Assembly: GCA_958296065.1 (NCBI GenBank)
Contig: CATQHX010000018.1
Span: 45,900 to 109,899, forward strand
Direction of reading: 5' to 3'
Source: Vicinamibacterales bacterium
GTDB taxonomy: Bacteria > Acidobacteriota > Vicinamibacteria > Vicinamibacterales > UBA8438
DNA: 64,000 nt
This document shows positions 35,783-45,062 of this stretch, piece after piece. The notes under the pieces are model-generated. The model ran no database searches, was not told the origin of the DNA, and saw nothing but the letters and a program-made list of their open reading frames with translations. The translations under genes were made by a program, and so were the position numbers. Within the stretch, counting starts at the first letter, position 1, and every line of letters starts with the position of its first letter.

Positions 35783-36943
35783 CTAGAGGTAGAGGTGTAA
35801 TTGCGCCAGCAGCGTGCGCGTGCTCCGGCCGCTGAAGGGCAGGCGGTCCCGGTAGTACGACAGGTTGATGTGCCAATGCGTGCGTGGATAGAAATCCAGG
35901 CCGTACACCAGGCGGCGTATCTCGCCCCGCGGGTCGCTGTCGGTCCAGCGCAGTTGGGGAGAGATCCTGAGCCAGACCCCGCGAAGTGCTTCCACGGACG
36001 TCTGATTGGCGAAGATATAGGCTCGGCTGCTTGCATTCAGCCGCTGGAACTGTACGTCGGCGTGCGTCCAGGTGGTGAGCCACGGGGCCGGGGCGTACCC
36101 GAAGGACAGGCCGGTGGCCGTGCTTCGGGGGGCAGTTTCCGACGGGCCGCGATACAGCGCGGACGCCGCGAGGACCGTCCGCGGAGCCAGGTCGATCTGG
36201 AACCGGGTGCTGGACGTGAGAGACTGCCGTCCGTCGTCGTCGACGAGGGACTCCGCGCGGCCCGGCCCGGCCGACACCTGCAGCAGGGTGCGGTCGGTGG
36301 ACACCCCCAGTTCGATGCCGTAGACCTGATCGTCCTGGGCGAGGTCCAGGCCCGCGCGGGTGAGCGACGTGTGGTCGGCGAACCGGACGCCGTATGCCGG
36401 GAGGAAGCGTCCCCCCCGCACGCTCACGGTTTCCGTGACCTGGTAGGAGACCCAGTGTTCGTAGGAAACGAACTGGTCGCCGCCGCGGGGCGCGCGTCCG
36501 ACCGAGCCGTATGCCGTCCACCGGTCCCGCCGCCAGGCGGCCTGCAGGTCGAGATTCATGAGGAAGTTGCGGTCCGGGATGGTGCGGCCGGGCAGGTCCA
36601 CCTGCAGGTGCGAGGGTCTGACGTCCAGGCCAAGCTGCAGCGGGCTCTCGCTTGCCAGCGTGCCGAACAGGAAGCCCTCCTCGCCGCCGGTCGGTTCAAC
36701 GGCCGAGGCTCCGCCCGCGCCCTGGCGGCCGAAGGTCGAGATCTCTTCCCGTGACAGCGACCGTCCATAGGGTGTCAGGAGTCCGCCGCCGGAGGCCGAA
36801 TAGTGGCAGGCCGTGCACCGGGGGTACTGCTTCGAGAGGAACGTCGGCTCGGCGAAGACCGGACCCGCTGCTCCCTCCCCGAGAAGCAGGGTTGCCATGA
36901 GCACGAGTCGTGCGGCCGGGCAGAGCCTTCGCTTCCCGGTCAT
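35783..36943 (-). CDS. Probable outer-membrane beta-barrel with N-terminal heme motif
   Basis: The 386-residue protein has a signal peptide (about 1-31), then C43-TA-CH (YPRCTACHYSASGGGLLTPYGR), and a long region of alternating hydrophobic and polar residues typical of beta-strands (LQVDLPGRTIPDRNFLMNLDLQ, AYGSVGRAPRGG, SVRGGRFLPAYGVRFADH), ending in LLAQLHLYL, close to a barrel-terminal strand. A single c-heme at the entrance of a barrel suggests an outer-membrane redox or porin-type protein, but the arrangement is known to me only by analogy. It overlaps the upstream YceI-like gene by four bases, so they are probably coupled. Confidence 0.7.
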   Translation of the reverse strand: MTGKRRLCPAARLVLMATLLLGEGAAGPVFAEPTFLSKQYPRCTACHYSASGGGLLTPYGRSLSREEISTFGRQGAGGASAVEPTGGEEGFLFGTLASESPLQLGLDVRPSHLQVDLPGRTIPDRNFLMNLDLQAAWRRDRWTAYGSVGRAPRGGDQFVSYEHWVSYQVTETVSVRGGRFLPAYGVRFADHTSLTRAGLDLAQDDQVYGIELGVSTDRTLLQVSAGPGRAESLVDDDGRQSLTSSTRFQIDLAPRTVLAASALYRGPSETAPRSTATGLSFGYAPAPWLTTWTHADVQFQRLNASSRAYIFANQTSVEALRGVWLRISPQLRWTDSDPRGEIRRLVYGLDFYPRTHWHINLSYYRDRLPFSGRSTRTLLAQLHLYL

Positions 36944-37578
36944 GAGCCGCCGTCCGGGGACGTCTCGTCGTGCGCCGCGTCGAACCGAACTGTGACCTCG
37001 ACAGCGTCGCGTACACCGATTCCCAGGTAGCGCGGCGGCGGGATATCGAACGCCTCCAGGCTCAACGAGAAGGTCGCCTCCACCTGCACGCGACCGTTCC
37101 GACGGCGCAGCTCCGCCTCGCCTTCGATTTCACGTTCGACTCCGTGCAACGTCAACCGGGCCGCGAACCTCGTCGTGTGGCGCCGGTTTCCGGCGGGCAG
37201 CGGATCGTCGAGCACCGTGTCGGAGAGCACCGCCCGGCGAAAGTCGGGTCCGCGTTCCGTTTCGAGATACGTGGTCCGGAGATGGTCGTTGCGCAACCCG
37301 ATGCCGGTATCGAGGGTGTCGAGATCCACCCGGAGCTCCCCGGCGTAGGAGAGGGAGTCTCCCACCGTACGCTGGAGAGCGCCGGAGATCGAAGACGTGG
37401 TCGCGTCGAAGCTCCCGCCGACCGTGAGGCGACAACGGACCCGCACGTCGCCGGACATCACGCTCCAGGACTCGGAAGCGAGTGCCTCCTGGGGTCCGAC
37501 GATGCCGGCGACGGCCAGGACGAATGCGACGGGGACCGCGAGACGGTGCGATGCCGCGCGCGAGGGCCGCGTGCTCAT
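36940..37578 (-). CDS. YceI-family periplasmic protein
   Basis: ATG 37578 (MSTRPSRAASHRLAVPVAF) gives 212 residues with a signal peptide; an in-frame ATG at 37620 would add 14 residues. The mature part has YceI features: ITERGDV-type opening (WSVMSGDVRVRCRLTVGG), LRVDLDTLDTGIGLRNDHLR, RFAARLTLHGVEREIEGEAEL and a beta-rich end. YceI proteins are lipocalin-like and bind isoprenoid-type lipids in the periplasm. Its stop overlaps the barrel gene (ATGA), so the pair may act together. Confidence 0.85.
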   Translation of the reverse strand: MSTRPSRAASHRLAVPVAFVLAVAGIVGPQEALASESWSVMSGDVRVRCRLTVGGSFDATTSSISGALQRTVGDSLSYAGELRVDLDTLDTGIGLRNDHLRTTYLETERGPDFRRAVLSDTVLDDPLPAGNRRHTTRFAARLTLHGVEREIEGEAELRRRNGRVQVEATFSLSLEAFDIPPPRYLGIGVRDAVEVTVRFDAAHDETSPDGGS

Positions 37579-37727
37579 CGCGGCAGCCGGAAGAGAGACC
37601 ACAGGATCCAGTGTGACCATGCGCCGGGCAAGCTGTCAATCGCTCACGGGATCATCGACCCGCCGCGCCTCCGCGGTCGTCCATCCGCCTGAGGCGCACC
37701 GGGCCGGGTAGCCGTCCGACGATTCAA

Positions 37728-39338
37728 TTACCGTTCGAGCTGCTCGAGTGCCGCGAGGAAGTCGCTCCAGGGCACCGGCTCGCCGTGCACCGGAGCCAGC
37801 GTCTCCACGTCCAGGTTCATGCGCTCGACCTGCGTGTGCAGGGCGCGCATCGACGGCAACTGGGCCGGTTGCGGCGGCTCGTGCGTGTCGAACAGGGCCG
37901 ACTGGAAGGCGATGCGCTCGGCCGGCAGGTACGCCATCAGCATCCCGGCGACGTGCCGTAGCGGCTGCACGTAGTAGACGCGCAGTATCCGGGAATTGTC
38001 GGTGATGACGTAGTTCTCCTGGATCGCCTCGTAGTTGTAGCCCTCGGCCAGCTCGGTCGGCGGCCACTTCGAGACGATGTCCGGCTTGATGGTTCGCGGC
38101 TCGTAGGTCAGCACGTCGTGGTTCAGGAACTCGAGGTTGATCATGTGGGTGACGATGGTCGACCCGACGTGCAGGTACGTGCGCAGCCCCCCGATGTGAT
38201 CGAAGTGCGGGTGGGACGCGATGACCCAGCGGATCGGCTTGTCCGGGGCCAGCTTCGTGATCTGGTCGATGACCCTCAGGCTCCGCTCCTCGTCCCCGGG
38301 CGCCTCGAAGACGGCCACGAAGTCGCTGAACTCGATCATGTAGCTTGCGGCGGGGCCGCCGCCCAGCCGGTACACCCCGTCGGCGAGTTCGTCCACGGTG
38401 ACCTCGATGGACCAGTCCGCCTCGGCCACCGATTCGGGCACCGGCACCGGGTCGCCGCAGTCGTTGGGCCGGATGTCGGGGAACGACCCGCCGTAGGCGT
38501 TGTGCCCGGTGCTCTCGCGGTAGAACTGCCAGTTGTCGTCCCAGCCCTGGTGCGAGTGCCAGTTGGTCGGCCACTTGACGTTGCCGAACGAGACGAAGTT
38601 CGTGGACTCGTGCTCGATGTTGAAGTCGCCGAGAGCGGGGATGTTCACCGTCGTCTTGAGGCGCTGGATCAGGTTGCGGGAGTTGATGGTGGCGTCCACG
38701 CGGTACTTGCCGAACATCTCTATCGCGACCACGTGCATCTTCTCGGGCATGACGACGTTGCCGTCGCGGCCCTTCTCGATCTGCTCCCAGCGCCAGAACG
38801 CCACCGGGTTGGCGCCCGGCATGCGGGCGGCCTTGAGGAACCCGTGGGGGTTCAGCCACATGTCGAGCTGGTACACCTCGGCAATCTCGGGGTGCACCGC
38901 CACCGGCGAACCATCACCGTCCATGTGCCACGAGAACTCGCCGTTGGTGACGTGCGTCTGACGCGTCTCGGTCTGGGTGGGCGTGCCGCTGCGCCAGCCG
39001 AGGCCGTACTTCCAGGACGCGGGCGCGAGGCCCGGCTCGCGGTCGAACGTCTCCACGCTCGTGCCCGCCTCCCAGTTGATGGTGCGCGTGTAGTTGTCCA
39101 GCGAGCCGATGCGCGGCCAGTCGATGTTGACCGCGTTCTCGAACGTCTGGCCCACCGCGCCGGCGTAGCCGCCGCTGCCGGAGTACGAGAGGCAGCGCAG
39201 GTCGGCCTCGCCGATCTCCTCCGCGACGGCGGCGAGCAAGGGCGCCGGGTCGACGAATCCGGGAGGGAAGTCCTGGGCTGCCGACGGACTTCCGGCCAGC
39301 ATGAGCAGAGCGACGGTGCCGACAAGACGCTTCGCCAT
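37728..39338 (-). CDS. Secreted metallo-beta-lactamase-fold hydrolase (copy 1)
   Basis: This 536-residue protein has a signal peptide (cleaved after PSAAQ), an N-terminal half with no recognised domain (about 25-300), and a C-terminal metallo-beta-lactamase-fold domain. The metal motif is HPHFDHIGG (HxHxDH), followed by FLNHDVLTYEP and a late APVHGEPVPW with His. The fold supports hydrolysis of lactones, sulfates or esters; the substrate is unknown. The protein at 54488-55987 has the same two-part layout, so they are paralogues. The start ATG 39338 is preceded by GGAGAG. Confidence 0.82.
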   Translation of the reverse strand: MAKRLVGTVALLMLAGSPSAAQDFPPGFVDPAPLLAAVAEEIGEADLRCLSYSGSGGYAGAVGQTFENAVNIDWPRIGSLDNYTRTINWEAGTSVETFDREPGLAPASWKYGLGWRSGTPTQTETRQTHVTNGEFSWHMDGDGSPVAVHPEIAEVYQLDMWLNPHGFLKAARMPGANPVAFWRWEQIEKGRDGNVVMPEKMHVVAIEMFGKYRVDATINSRNLIQRLKTTVNIPALGDFNIEHESTNFVSFGNVKWPTNWHSHQGWDDNWQFYRESTGHNAYGGSFPDIRPNDCGDPVPVPESVAEADWSIEVTVDELADGVYRLGGGPAASYMIEFSDFVAVFEAPGDEERSLRVIDQITKLAPDKPIRWVIASHPHFDHIGGLRTYLHVGSTIVTHMINLEFLNHDVLTYEPRTIKPDIVSKWPPTELAEGYNYEAIQENYVITDNSRILRVYYVQPLRHVAGMLMAYLPAERIAFQSALFDTHEPPQPAQLPSMRALHTQVERMNLDVETLAPVHGEPVPWSDFLAALEQLER

Positions 39339-39570
39339 TTTTCTCTCTCCTTCGTCGCCGCGCCGCGCTCCCGAGGAGCCCGATTCTCACGGAACCGGCA
39401 GGTCGGTGGCAGCGGCGGATTCTCCTCGCTGAAAGCGCCGCCATCGTACCACGGGCTGCCCGGGGTAGAGTGATGTCGCGGGATGTCGTCGCGGGCCGCA
39501 GGGCTGACCCTGAGGCGGACCGCAAGCCCGTCCCTACCGGCTGGTCGCGGGCGCTGCCGAGGAGATTCTC

Positions 39571-40653
39571 ATGTCCGAATCCGAGCTCACCATCCGTTCT
39601 CTGACCGCGCGGGCCGTCGCGGCGCCGCTGGCCAGGCCGCTGCGCACCGCGTCCGGCGACGTCCCGGTGTCGCCGCTCCTGTTGATCGACGTCGCGTCGG
39701 AGCAGGGGCCGGTCGGGCGGTCGTACATCTTCGGGTACACCACCCTGGTGCTGCCGGCCTTGAAGGCCTTCGTCGACGAGCTCGACGAGGTGCTGCGAGG
39801 TCGTCCAGCCTGTCCGGCGGCGGTGACCGACGACCTGGCCTCGCGCTTTCGGCTCATGGGACGCCAGGGGCTGGTCGGGATGGCGCTGTCGGGGGTGGAC
39901 ATGGCGCTCTGGGACCTGCGGGCGCGCGCGCTTCGGCGGCCCGTGGTCGATCTGCTCGGCGGAGAAGCCGCGCCCGTGCCGGCGTACGACAGCTACGGCA
40001 TCGTCGATCCGGTGGCGGACGCGCCGGCGCTGGAGCAGAGCGTCGAGCAGGGCTTTCGTGCCATCAAGGTCAAGGTCGGGGCTGCCGACCTCGACTGGGA
40101 CGTGAAGAATCTCGCCGGGGTGCGCGAGGTCATCGGTCCCGACGTCCGCCTGATGATCGATTTCAATCAGTCCCTGACGGCGCCCGAGGCCTTGCGGCGC
40201 ATCCACGCTCTGGCCCGCTTCGACCTCGAGTGGGTGGAGGAGCCGGTCCCCGCCGAGGACCTGGCCGGGCACGCCCGCGTCCGCGAGGGCTCACCGGTGC
40301 CGATTCAGACCGGCGAGAACTGGTGGTTCGGTCACGACATGGCGCATGCCCTGGCCGCGGGCGCCTGCGACTTCTGCATGCCGGACCTGATGAAGATCGG
40401 CGGGGTGACCGGTTGGCTCCGCGCGATGGGGCAGGCCGAGGCGGCCGCCGTGCCGGTTTCCAGCCACCTGTTCATCGAGGCCAGCGCCCACGTGCTGCCG
40501 GTGACGCCGCTGGCGCACTACCTGGAGTATCTGGACCTGGCCGGCGCCGTGCTCGCGGACCCGCCGCCGCCGGTGGACGGCTGCGTCACCGCGCGCGGGC
40601 CGGGGCTCGGGATGGACTGGGACGAGGCGGCCGTGGCGCGCTACCTCGTGTAG
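39571..40653 (+). CDS. mdlA: Mandelate racemase
   Basis: The 360-residue protein matches Pseudomonas putida mandelate racemase with a constant two-residue offset: Lys166 and Lys168 (KVK; racemase K164/K166), Asp197 and Asn199 (D195/N197), Glu223 (E221), Glu249 in GENWW (E247), Asp272 (D270), His299 in SSHLF (H297) and Glu319 (E317). All catalytic and metal-binding residues are present, so a true alpha-hydroxyacid racemase is likely, using Mg2+ and a Lys/His pair. It is cytoplasmic. No other mandelate-pathway gene is nearby, and the exact substrate may differ. Confidence 0.9.
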   Translation: MSESELTIRSLTARAVAAPLARPLRTASGDVPVSPLLLIDVASEQGPVGRSYIFGYTTLVLPALKAFVDELDEVLRGRPACPAAVTDDLASRFRLMGRQGLVGMALSGVDMALWDLRARALRRPVVDLLGGEAAPVPAYDSYGIVDPVADAPALEQSVEQGFRAIKVKVGAADLDWDVKNLAGVREVIGPDVRLMIDFNQSLTAPEALRRIHALARFDLEWVEEPVPAEDLAGHARVREGSPVPIQTGENWWFGHDMAHALAAGACDFCMPDLMKIGGVTGWLRAMGQAEAAAVPVSSHLFIEASAHVLPVTPLAHYLEYLDLAGAVLADPPPPVDGCVTARGPGLGMDWDEAAVARYLV

Positions 40654-40773
40654 ACGAGTACGCGACAGGTGGAGCCACGCACCCCAAGAGCCGAAGCGAG
40701 CCGCCCGATGACGCCGCGCCGGCGATCCGTTTTCGACCCTCGGCGCGGGAAGCGTTGGGGAGACGGGCCGGCG

Positions 40774-41772
40774 TCAGGCGCCGATGGGTGGGGCGATTAC
40801 CTGCTCGGCCGTGATCTCCAGCGAGCGCAGCCGCGCGGCGTGGTCGAAAATGTGGCTGACGATCATCACCTCGTCGGCGCCGGTGCGTTCGACGAAGTCC
40901 GCCACGCCGGTGCGGATGGCGTCGGGCGCGCCGACCACGGAGCACGACTGAGACTGGTTCAGGATCTCGCGCTCGACCGGTGACAGCCGCTCCTCGAAGT
41001 CCGCCACCGGCGGCGGCAGCCTGCCCGGCATGCCCCGGCGCAGGCTGAGCAGCGACTGCTGGGCTGACGTGCGCAGGAGGCGCGCCTCCTTCTCGGTATC
41101 CGCCGCGAAGACGTTCAGGCCCACCATGGCGTACGGTTTCGCGCACTGCGCCGACGGCTCGAAGCGTTCGCGATAGACGGCGAGGGCGTCCATCAGCAGC
41201 GCCGGCGCGAAGTGCGAGGCGAACGCGTAAGGGAGTCCGAGCGCCGCGGCGAGCTGCGCGCCGAACAGGCTCGATCCGAGTATCCAGATCGGGACATCCA
41301 GTCCCATCCCGGGCACCGCGCGTACGCGCTGGTCGGGCGGCGCCGCGAAGTACTGCTGCAGTTCCACCACGTCGCGGGGGAACGCGTCGACGTCGCCGTC
41401 CAGGTTGCGCCGGAGGGCGTGGCTGGTGCGGCGGTCGGTGCCCGGCGCCCGGCCCAACCCCAGGTCGATGCGTCCCGGGAACAGCGTGGCCAGGGTGCCG
41501 AACTGCTCCGCGATCACCAGCGGCGCGTGGTTGGGCAGCATGATGCCGCCCGCGCCGACGCGAATCGTGGACGTGGCGGCGGCCACGTGGCCGATGACCA
41601 CCGCGGTGGCGGCGCTCGCGATGCCCGGCATGTTGTGGTGCTCGGCCAGCCAGAAGCGCCGGTAGCCCCAGCGTTCCGCCTGCCTCGCAAGATCTGCCGA
41701 GTTGCGGAGCGCCACCGCGGCGTCGCCGCCTTCCGGGATGGGAGAGAGATCGAGAAGCGAGAACGCAGTCAT
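40774..41772 (-). CDS. Luciferase-like (LLM) flavin-dependent oxidoreductase, MsnO8 type
   Basis: The 332-residue protein has the (beta/alpha)8 flavin monooxygenase pattern of bacterial luciferase relatives: [19 protein letters not shown] near the N-terminus, [42 protein letters not shown], and [22 protein letters not shown]. The last two are typical of the MsnO8 group. These enzymes use FMNH2 or F420 to oxidise small substrates. It converges with the racemase gene and shares no operon with it. Substrate unknown. Confidence 0.9.
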   Translation of the reverse strand: MTAFSLLDLSPIPEGGDAAVALRNSADLARQAERWGYRRFWLAEHHNMPGIASAATAVVIGHVAAATSTIRVGAGGIMLPNHAPLVIAEQFGTLATLFPGRIDLGLGRAPGTDRRTSHALRRNLDGDVDAFPRDVVELQQYFAAPPDQRVRAVPGMGLDVPIWILGSSLFGAQLAAALGLPYAFASHFAPALLMDALAVYRERFEPSAQCAKPYAMVGLNVFAADTEKEARLLRTSAQQSLLSLRRGMPGRLPPPVADFEERLSPVEREILNQSQSCSVVGAPDAIRTGVADFVERTGADEVMIVSHIFDHAARLRSLEITAEQVIAPPIGA

Positions 41773-41867
41773 GGCGGCCCGTGGCCGGCTTCACCGGTTC
41801 CAATGAGTATTCGTCGTCCCGTCCGCTTCCGTCGCGGACGAACCGTCATGGAGCTTTTCCGTTGTGT

Positions 41868-42092
41868 TCATCCACGTGGAGGGAACGGGTCGTTGCCGTA
41901 ACTGCTGCGTTCTCGGATCCGGCCGCCCCGGCCATGAATGATGACCTCCGACCCGCTGTTGATGGCTGCTTTGCGTGCAGCGTCAATCGCTTGACGCTGC
42001 GTACGGTGGATGGAGGTCGCACGCTGATTCGTTTCGGGCTTGACGGCCCAGCCGTTCGGTCGGGGTACTACATGCTGGTTCTTGGGCTTCAT
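41868..42092 (-). CDS. DUF2188 family small protein
   Basis: The 74-residue protein has the whole DUF2188 pattern: KNQHVVPRPNGWAVKPE, TQRQAIDAARKAAINSGSEVIIHGRGGRIRERSSYGNDPFPPRG. Function is unknown; members are often near toxin-antitoxin or mobile loci. Its gene is transcribed away from the XRE-ImmA gene, with the inverted repeat at 42117-42132 between them, so the XRE protein could control both. Confidence 0.85.
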   Translation of the reverse strand: MKPKNQHVVPRPNGWAVKPETNQRATSIHRTQRQAIDAARKAAINSGSEVIIHGRGGRIRERSSYGNDPFPPRG

Positions 42093-42106
42093 TCGTTATC
42101 TCCAGG

Positions 42107-42136
42107 TTGTAGTTCATAGCCTTCAAAGGCTACCAT
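42107..42136 (+). promoter_or_regulatory. Promoter with inverted repeat, likely XRE operator
   Basis: TTGTAG (42107-42112), 18 bp, TACCAT (42131-42136) is a fair sigma-70 promoter for the XRE-ImmA/PIN genes. An inverted repeat TAGCCTT-CA-AAGGCTA (42117-42132) lies between the boxes and reaches the -10, a typical place for an autorepressing XRE protein. Confidence 0.6.
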
Positions 42137-42159
42137 AAACCGACCGGGAAGGAGGGCGG

Positions 42160-43242
42160 ATGCTCGGACAGCGGCTCAGGCTGGCCCGGAAGAAGGTGGG
42201 ATTCTCGATGCGCGAGCTGGCGGAGCGGCTCTCGCCGCCGATCACTGCGCAGGCGATCAGCAAGTACGAGGCCGGCCGGATGATGCCGAGCTCGGCGGTG
42301 TTGATCGGGCTTGGCCGGACGCTCGACGTCTCGCTCGATTTCCTGACCGGCGGACAGGTCGAGGCGCTGACCGGCATCGAGTTTCGCAAGCACAGCGGCA
42401 CGTCGGCGAGGGATCGGGCGCGCGCGGAAGCCATCGTCACCGAGCAACTCGAGGACTACCTGACCATCGAGGACATTCTAGAGACTGCGCCCCCTGCCGA
42501 TCCCTTTGGTGACCTGCGTTGCGATCGTGTCGGGAGCTTCGACGAGGTCGAAGACAAGGCCGGAGCACTACGCACCCGTTGGGACCTCGGACTCGATCCG
42601 GTGCCGAGCGTGACCGCCCTGCTCGAAGATCGCGGGATCCGTGTGGTGGCGGCCGATCTGCCGGCGCGCTGCGACGGCCTTGCCTGCGGTGTCACCCGCG
42701 GTGGGAATCGGCCGAGCACCGAAGCCGTCGTCATCTCGGTCCGGACCAGCGTCGAGCGCCGGCGGCTCACGCTGGCCCACGAACTGGCGCACCGGGTGAT
42801 CCGCGATACGGGCCGTCCCGACATTCGGATCGAGAAGGCGATGCACCGGTTCGCCGCCGCGTTCCTGGCACCAGCGGACCATGTGCGCGCCGAGGTGGGC
42901 CAGCGCCGCCGGCGCCTTCCCTATCGGGAGCTGATGCGGCTGAAGCACTTCTACGGCATGTCGGCTGCGGCCATGCTGCTCCGTCTTCGCGACATCCGCG
43001 TTCTGCCGGCTGCCGCCGTCGAGTACGCCTTCCGGACGTATGCGCGCTCGTGGCGAACGCGCGAGCCGGAACCGATGGCGGACAACGAAGGACTGGCAAC
43101 CTTCGAACGACCGCGGCGCTTCGAACGTCTGGTCTGGCGCGCGCTCGGAGAAGAACTGATCTCTCCGGTTCGGGCGGCGGAGCTGCTGAAGTGCTCGCTG
43201 GTCGACGTCGAACGGGAAATCAGAGGGCCGCTTGACCGGTGA
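42160..43242 (+). CDS. XRE-type regulator with ImmA/IrrE metallopeptidase domain (antitoxin)
   Basis: The 360-residue protein has a helix-turn-helix (about 3-60: FSMRELAERLSPPITAQAISKYEAGRMMPSSAVL) and an ImmA/IrrE domain with the zinc motif H207-ELA-H211 (LTLAHELAHRVI). A helical C-terminal part follows. In COG2856 pairs this protein is the antitoxin and autorepressor of a downstream toxin, here the PIN gene. Start ATG 42160 has a GGAAGGAGG site before it. It overlaps the PIN gene by four bases (GTGA). Its truncated relative lies at 32099-32683. Confidence 0.9.
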   Translation: MLGQRLRLARKKVGFSMRELAERLSPPITAQAISKYEAGRMMPSSAVLIGLGRTLDVSLDFLTGGQVEALTGIEFRKHSGTSARDRARAEAIVTEQLEDYLTIEDILETAPPADPFGDLRCDRVGSFDEVEDKAGALRTRWDLGLDPVPSVTALLEDRGIRVVAADLPARCDGLACGVTRGGNRPSTEAVVISVRTSVERRRLTLAHELAHRVIRDTGRPDIRIEKAMHRFAAAFLAPADHVRAEVGQRRRRLPYRELMRLKHFYGMSAAAMLLRLRDIRVLPAAAVEYAFRTYARSWRTREPEPMADNEGLATFERPRRFERLVWRALGEELISPVRAAELLKCSLVDVEREIRGPLDR

Positions 43243-43745
43243 CATCCGTCATCGTCAACGATGCCTCGTGCCTGATCGACCTGCACAAGGTCCGGCTCCT
43301 GCCCGTCATGCTGAGACTGCCGTACCGGTTCGTGGTGCCGCTGCCTATTCGCCGGGCCGAGGTACTGGACCTTGCTGATCGGGACTGGCGACATCTGGCC
43401 GACCTCGGCCTCGTCACGTTCGACCTGCCGTCGGAACGAGTCGCGGACGCGCTGCGCCTGAGGAGTCTTCACCCGAAACTCTCGGCGAACGACTGCTTCT
43501 GCGTGGTGTCGGCGCAGTGCCACGATGCCGCCATGCTGCTGACGGGAGACCAGCTCTTGCGCCAAGTGGCCACGCAGGCAGGGGTTCGGGTGCATGGTGT
43601 GCTGTGGGTCGCGGACGAACTTCACCGACGCGGCGCATGCAGCGAGAACCGACTGATCTCGGTGCTCGAACACTGGCGGGATGATCGAACGGTGTTTCTG
43701 CCTCGCCAGGAAATCGACCGACGGCTTCGGCAGTTGCGGCCGTAG
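43239..43745 (+). CDS. PIN-domain protein, likely toxin
   Basis: The 168-residue protein starts at GTG 43239, overlapping the antitoxin stop. It has the PIN pattern: Asp8 and Asp14 in IVNDASCLIDLHK, a middle basic and acidic region, and ANDCFCVVSAQCHDAAMLLTGDQLLR, where the Asp residues can bind metal. PIN proteins are mostly RNases. The direct coupling to an XRE-ImmA gene supports a type II toxin-antitoxin pair. It could instead be a DNA-targeting or regulatory nuclease. The 264 bp that follow (43746-44009) hold nothing recognised. Confidence 0.75.
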   Translation: MTSVIVNDASCLIDLHKVRLLPVMLRLPYRFVVPLPIRRAEVLDLADRDWRHLADLGLVTFDLPSERVADALRLRSLHPKLSANDCFCVVSAQCHDAAMLLTGDQLLRQVATQAGVRVHGVLWVADELHRRGACSENRLISVLEHWRDDRTVFLPRQEIDRRLRQLRP

Positions 43746-44009
43746 CAGAAGCACCGAAGAGACCGCCCTTCACAAGCCTGGTCTCATCAGCCGTTCCTCC
43801 TCGTGTCGCCGAGTGTTTCCATTAAGTACGGCCCCGTTCGCAACTCACCCGGCGGGGGCCTCCCGTTTACCTCCGAGAACACTCATCGTCCGAGCGACCA
43901 ACTCCGTCTTGGTACGGAAGCGGACGGCTCCGAATCGGAAATCCGAGATGGAACCATGACCGACAACAGTTAGCGGCCAGGACCCTTTCACAGCCTGCCG
44001 GCCATCAGC

Positions 44010-45062
44010 CTACCGCCAGCGAAAGATCCTGAGCGCCACGCCGAAGCTGCCGGCGCCCCAGGCCGCGAGGACGAGCAGCTCCGGCCCGTTCGCGAGCAGC
44101 CCGTTCCCATCCAGCATCACCCCCCGCAGCGCATCGTTCAGCGCCGTCAGCGGCAGCGCCTGGATGAACGGCTGCATCGCGTCCGGAAAGTTCGACGAGG
44201 CGAAGAAGACGCCGGAGCAGATCCACATCGGCGCCATGACGACGTTCATGATGCCGGACACACCCTCGATCGTTTGCGCGCGACTCGCCGTGAGCAGTCC
44301 GATGCCGCCGAAGGTCATCGCCCCGAGCAGCGACACGGCGGCGAGACTGACCAGCGAACCCTCGATCGGCACGTCGAACATCAGGCGGGCGAAGCCGATC
44401 AGCGCCACCAGCTCGAGAGCGAGCAATACGAGACGCGCCGTCACGAAGGCGGCCAGGTACTGATGGCGTCGCATCGGCGTCGCGATCAGCCGTTTGAGCA
44501 GCTTCCGGGTGCGTTGCACCACCAGCGTGAAGCCTATGCCCCACATGCCGGTGCCCATGATGTTCATGCCGAGCAGGCCCGGTATCAGCCAGTCGATGTA
44601 ACGGCTGCCGGGGGCGATGACGGTCTCGTTCCGGCCGGCCCAGACGTCCTTCCGGCCGGCCGCGCGCTGCAGCAGGTCGTCGACCGTCTGCCGGGCCAGC
44701 CGGCTCTCCGGGCGGGTCGGGTCGTAGCGGTACGTGGGCGGGTCGCCCGGCGCGACCACGACGTGAGCGAGCCCGTCGCGCAGTGCCGCGCCCGTTGCGC
44801 CGGCATCGATGGACACGACCTCGACGCTCTCCTGCGCCGACAGGACCTCGACCAGCGCGGCGGCGCCGGGCCCCGGCTCGACGGCGACCGCCACCGGCGT
44901 CTCGGACGGGGACCGGAAGGCGATCCCGAGGGCGAGCGCCATCAGCAGCGGGAAGATGAAGACCCAGAAGATCATCTCCGGCTCGCGCACGAGGATGAGC
45001 AGCCGGGTGATCGTCATCTCGACGAACGGATGGCGCGGTTCCACGGGTCGGGCGTCAGTCAT
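44010..45062 (-). CDS. ABC-2-type transporter permease
   Basis: The 350-residue protein has a first helix near the N-terminus (about 28-47: EMIFWVFIFPLLMALALGIAF), a large extracytoplasmic segment, and five or so helices in the second half (PGLLGMNIMGTGMWGIGFTLV, VTARLVLLALELVALIGFARL, SLLGAMTFGGIGLLT, VMAPMWICSGVFF, and the end). This is the ABC-2 permease pattern of drug and polysaccharide exporters. It overlaps the ATPase gene by 8 bp; the two form a two-gene exporter. Substrate unknown. Confidence 0.88.
   Translation of the reverse strand: MTDARPVEPRHPFVEMTITRLLILVREPEMIFWVFIFPLLMALALGIAFRSPSETPVAVAVEPGPGAAALVEVLSAQESVEVVSIDAGATGAALRDGLAHVVVAPGDPPTYRYDPTRPESRLARQTVDDLLQRAAGRKDVWAGRNETVIAPGSRYIDWLIPGLLGMNIMGTGMWGIGFTLVVQRTRKLLKRLIATPMRRHQYLAAFVTARLVLLALELVALIGFARLMFDVPIEGSLVSLAAVSLLGAMTFGGIGLLTASRAQTIEGVSGIMNVVMAPMWICSGVFFASSNFPDAMQPFIQALPLTALNDALRGVMLDGNGLLANGPELLVLAAWGAGSFGVALRIFRWR

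Noticed and set aside
43746..44009. Possible tRNA or small RNA gene
   Set aside because: No cloverleaf or conserved T-loop could be found in either strand of this 264-bp gap. It holds nothing that can be supported.
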